NCBI RefSeq assembly: GCF_023822005.2
Contig: NZ_CP098806.1
Coordinates: forward strand, 4,402,001 to 4,466,000
Direction of reading: 5' to 3'
DNA: 64,000 nt
DNA from: Dyadobacter fanqingshengii
GTDB taxonomy: Bacteria; Bacteroidota; Bacteroidia; Cytophagales; Spirosomataceae
Part shown: piece by piece, positions 63,269-64,000 of the stretch
Layout of the letters: each line of letters starts with the position of its first letter
Numbering within the stretch: the first letter of the stretch is position 1
Translations under genes and position numbers: made by a program
Notes under the pieces: generated by a model
The model's database searches: none
What the model was told of the DNA's origin: nothing
What the model saw: only the letters and a program-made list of their open reading frames with translations

Positions 63269-64000
63269 TGCGGGCTTCAAACAACCTTCATTACCAAAAA
63301 CTCGGACATGGCCCGAAAACTTTATTGGCTTTTCATGGAATAGGCCAGAATGGAGTTGATTGTTTCCAGCCTTTCGAAGCCCATTTGAGTGAGCATTATA
63401 CCATTTATGCATTTGATTTATTTTTTCATGGAAAAAGTAATTTCCTACCGAACGAGTTGGTGACCAAAGAACTTTGGCGAAGCATTATCCTCGATTTTAT
63501 TGCGCAAAATCACATTGAAAAATTCGATGTCGCCGGTTTCAGTATGGGTGGGCGATTTGCTTTGGCTACATTGGAATTGTTTGCTGATAGCATTGAAAAC
63601 GCCTTCCTAATCGCTCCTGACGGCGTTTCAGAACATCCACTTTATGGCTTTGCGACACGGTTTTGGCTTACCAGGCGGCTTTTTCAATGGTCTATGCAAA
63701 AGCCTGAACCATTTTTCATTGTTGCAAATGCATTAAAACAGGCTGGCCTGATCCATTCCAGCTTGCACAGATTCGTCCAGCAAGTGCTCAATACGCCTGA
63801 GAAGAGGCAAACGATTTACGATTCCTGGGTCAATTTCCGCAATCTTCGTTTTGACATTCCTGCTTTACACCGGCTGGCATTGGCTAGCAACATTAAAATT
63901 TATCTCTTTGTTGGTGAATTTGATACGTTGCTGAAACCGGTGAGCGTCAGGAAATTGGCGGCACTTCTTCCTGCACATCAGTATATTACATTGAAAAGCG
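63268..64000 (+). CDS. Alpha/beta-hydrolase (partial, runs off the window)
   Basis: The first 244 codons, starting at the ATG that overlaps the toxin stop by one base. The alpha/beta-hydrolase fold is clear: LLAFHGIGQNG oxyanion region and GFSMGGRFALATLEL nucleophile elbow. The acid Asp is probably in VGEFDTLLKP, and the catalytic His should lie beyond the edge. No signal peptide is seen, so it is likely cytoplasmic. The substrate is unknown. It may be co-transcribed with the toxin-antitoxin pair. Confidence 0.8.
   Translation, partial: MRASNNLHYQKLGHGPKTLLAFHGIGQNGVDCFQPFEAHLSEHYTIYAFDLFFHGKSNFLPNELVTKELWRSIILDFIAQNHIEKFDVAGFSMGGRFALATLELFADSIENAFLIAPDGVSEHPLYGFATRFWLTRRLFQWSMQKPEPFFIVANALKQAGLIHSSLHRFVQQVLNTPEKRQTIYDSWVNFRNLRFDIPALHRLALASNIKIYLFVGEFDTLLKPVSVRKLAALLPAHQYITLKS

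Overview
The window looks like chromosome of a gliding Bacteroidota bacterium of the Cytophagales, and resembles Dyadobacter-type genomes. That placement is inferred from gene content, not from a search. The evidence is: two SusC/SusD pairs, a FecI/FecR sigma/anti-sigma pair, type IX secretion (T9SS) parts (PorT, GldH), at least five T9SS cargo proteins of both sorting types, menaquinone methyltransferase, TAnnTTTG promoter boxes and start codons mostly without Shine-Dalgarno sequences.

Layout. 1-3.7 kb: sugar-type dehydrogenases and a secreted TIM-barrel isomerase-like protein. 3.8-11.9 kb: two tandemly duplicated small lipoproteins, a secreted T9SS esterase and two paralogous repeat-built T9SS proteins. 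12-15.1 kb: tRNA-Val, porT-ubiE, a beta-barrel protein and a nuclease-fold protein. 15.2-27.3 kb: a glycan-uptake locus with sigma factor, anti-sigma factor, STN-bearing SusC, SusD, a giant secreted multidomain protein ending in a type-1 copper domain, and an esterase. 27.2-31.9 kb: a second SusC/SusD pair facing the first. 32.3-35.8 kb: an accessory island with palindromic repeats, a large surface lipoprotein ending in a toxin-like domain, and two paralogous membrane-anchored proteins directly after it. This is the best candidate for an undescribed system (toxin with duplicated immunity). 35.8-46.9 kb: mainly housekeeping genes (tRNA-Phe, Fe-S oxidoreductase pair, gldH, permease, response regulator, AsmA-like protein, lysS, cold-shock protein). 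47.2-53 kb: PspC, glycosyltransferase, YbaB and two T9SS type B surface proteins. 53-62.6 kb: ribBA, acetyltransferase, heptose kinase, beta-barrel protein, YdjC-like deacetylase, hybrid histidine kinase, lpdA and prfB, whose programmed +1 frameshift is visible. 62.6-64 kb: a VapBC-type toxin-antitoxin pair coupled to an alpha/beta hydrolase that runs off the window.

How the genes fit together. The two Sus loci would import glycans across the outer membrane, one of them under surface signalling (SusC STN domain to FecR to FecI). The esterases, dehydrogenases and isomerase-like proteins around them are plausible partners in substrate processing. PorT and GldH belong to the machinery that exports and anchors the T9SS cargo encoded in the same window. 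Function statements rest on motifs read by eye; no database search was possible.
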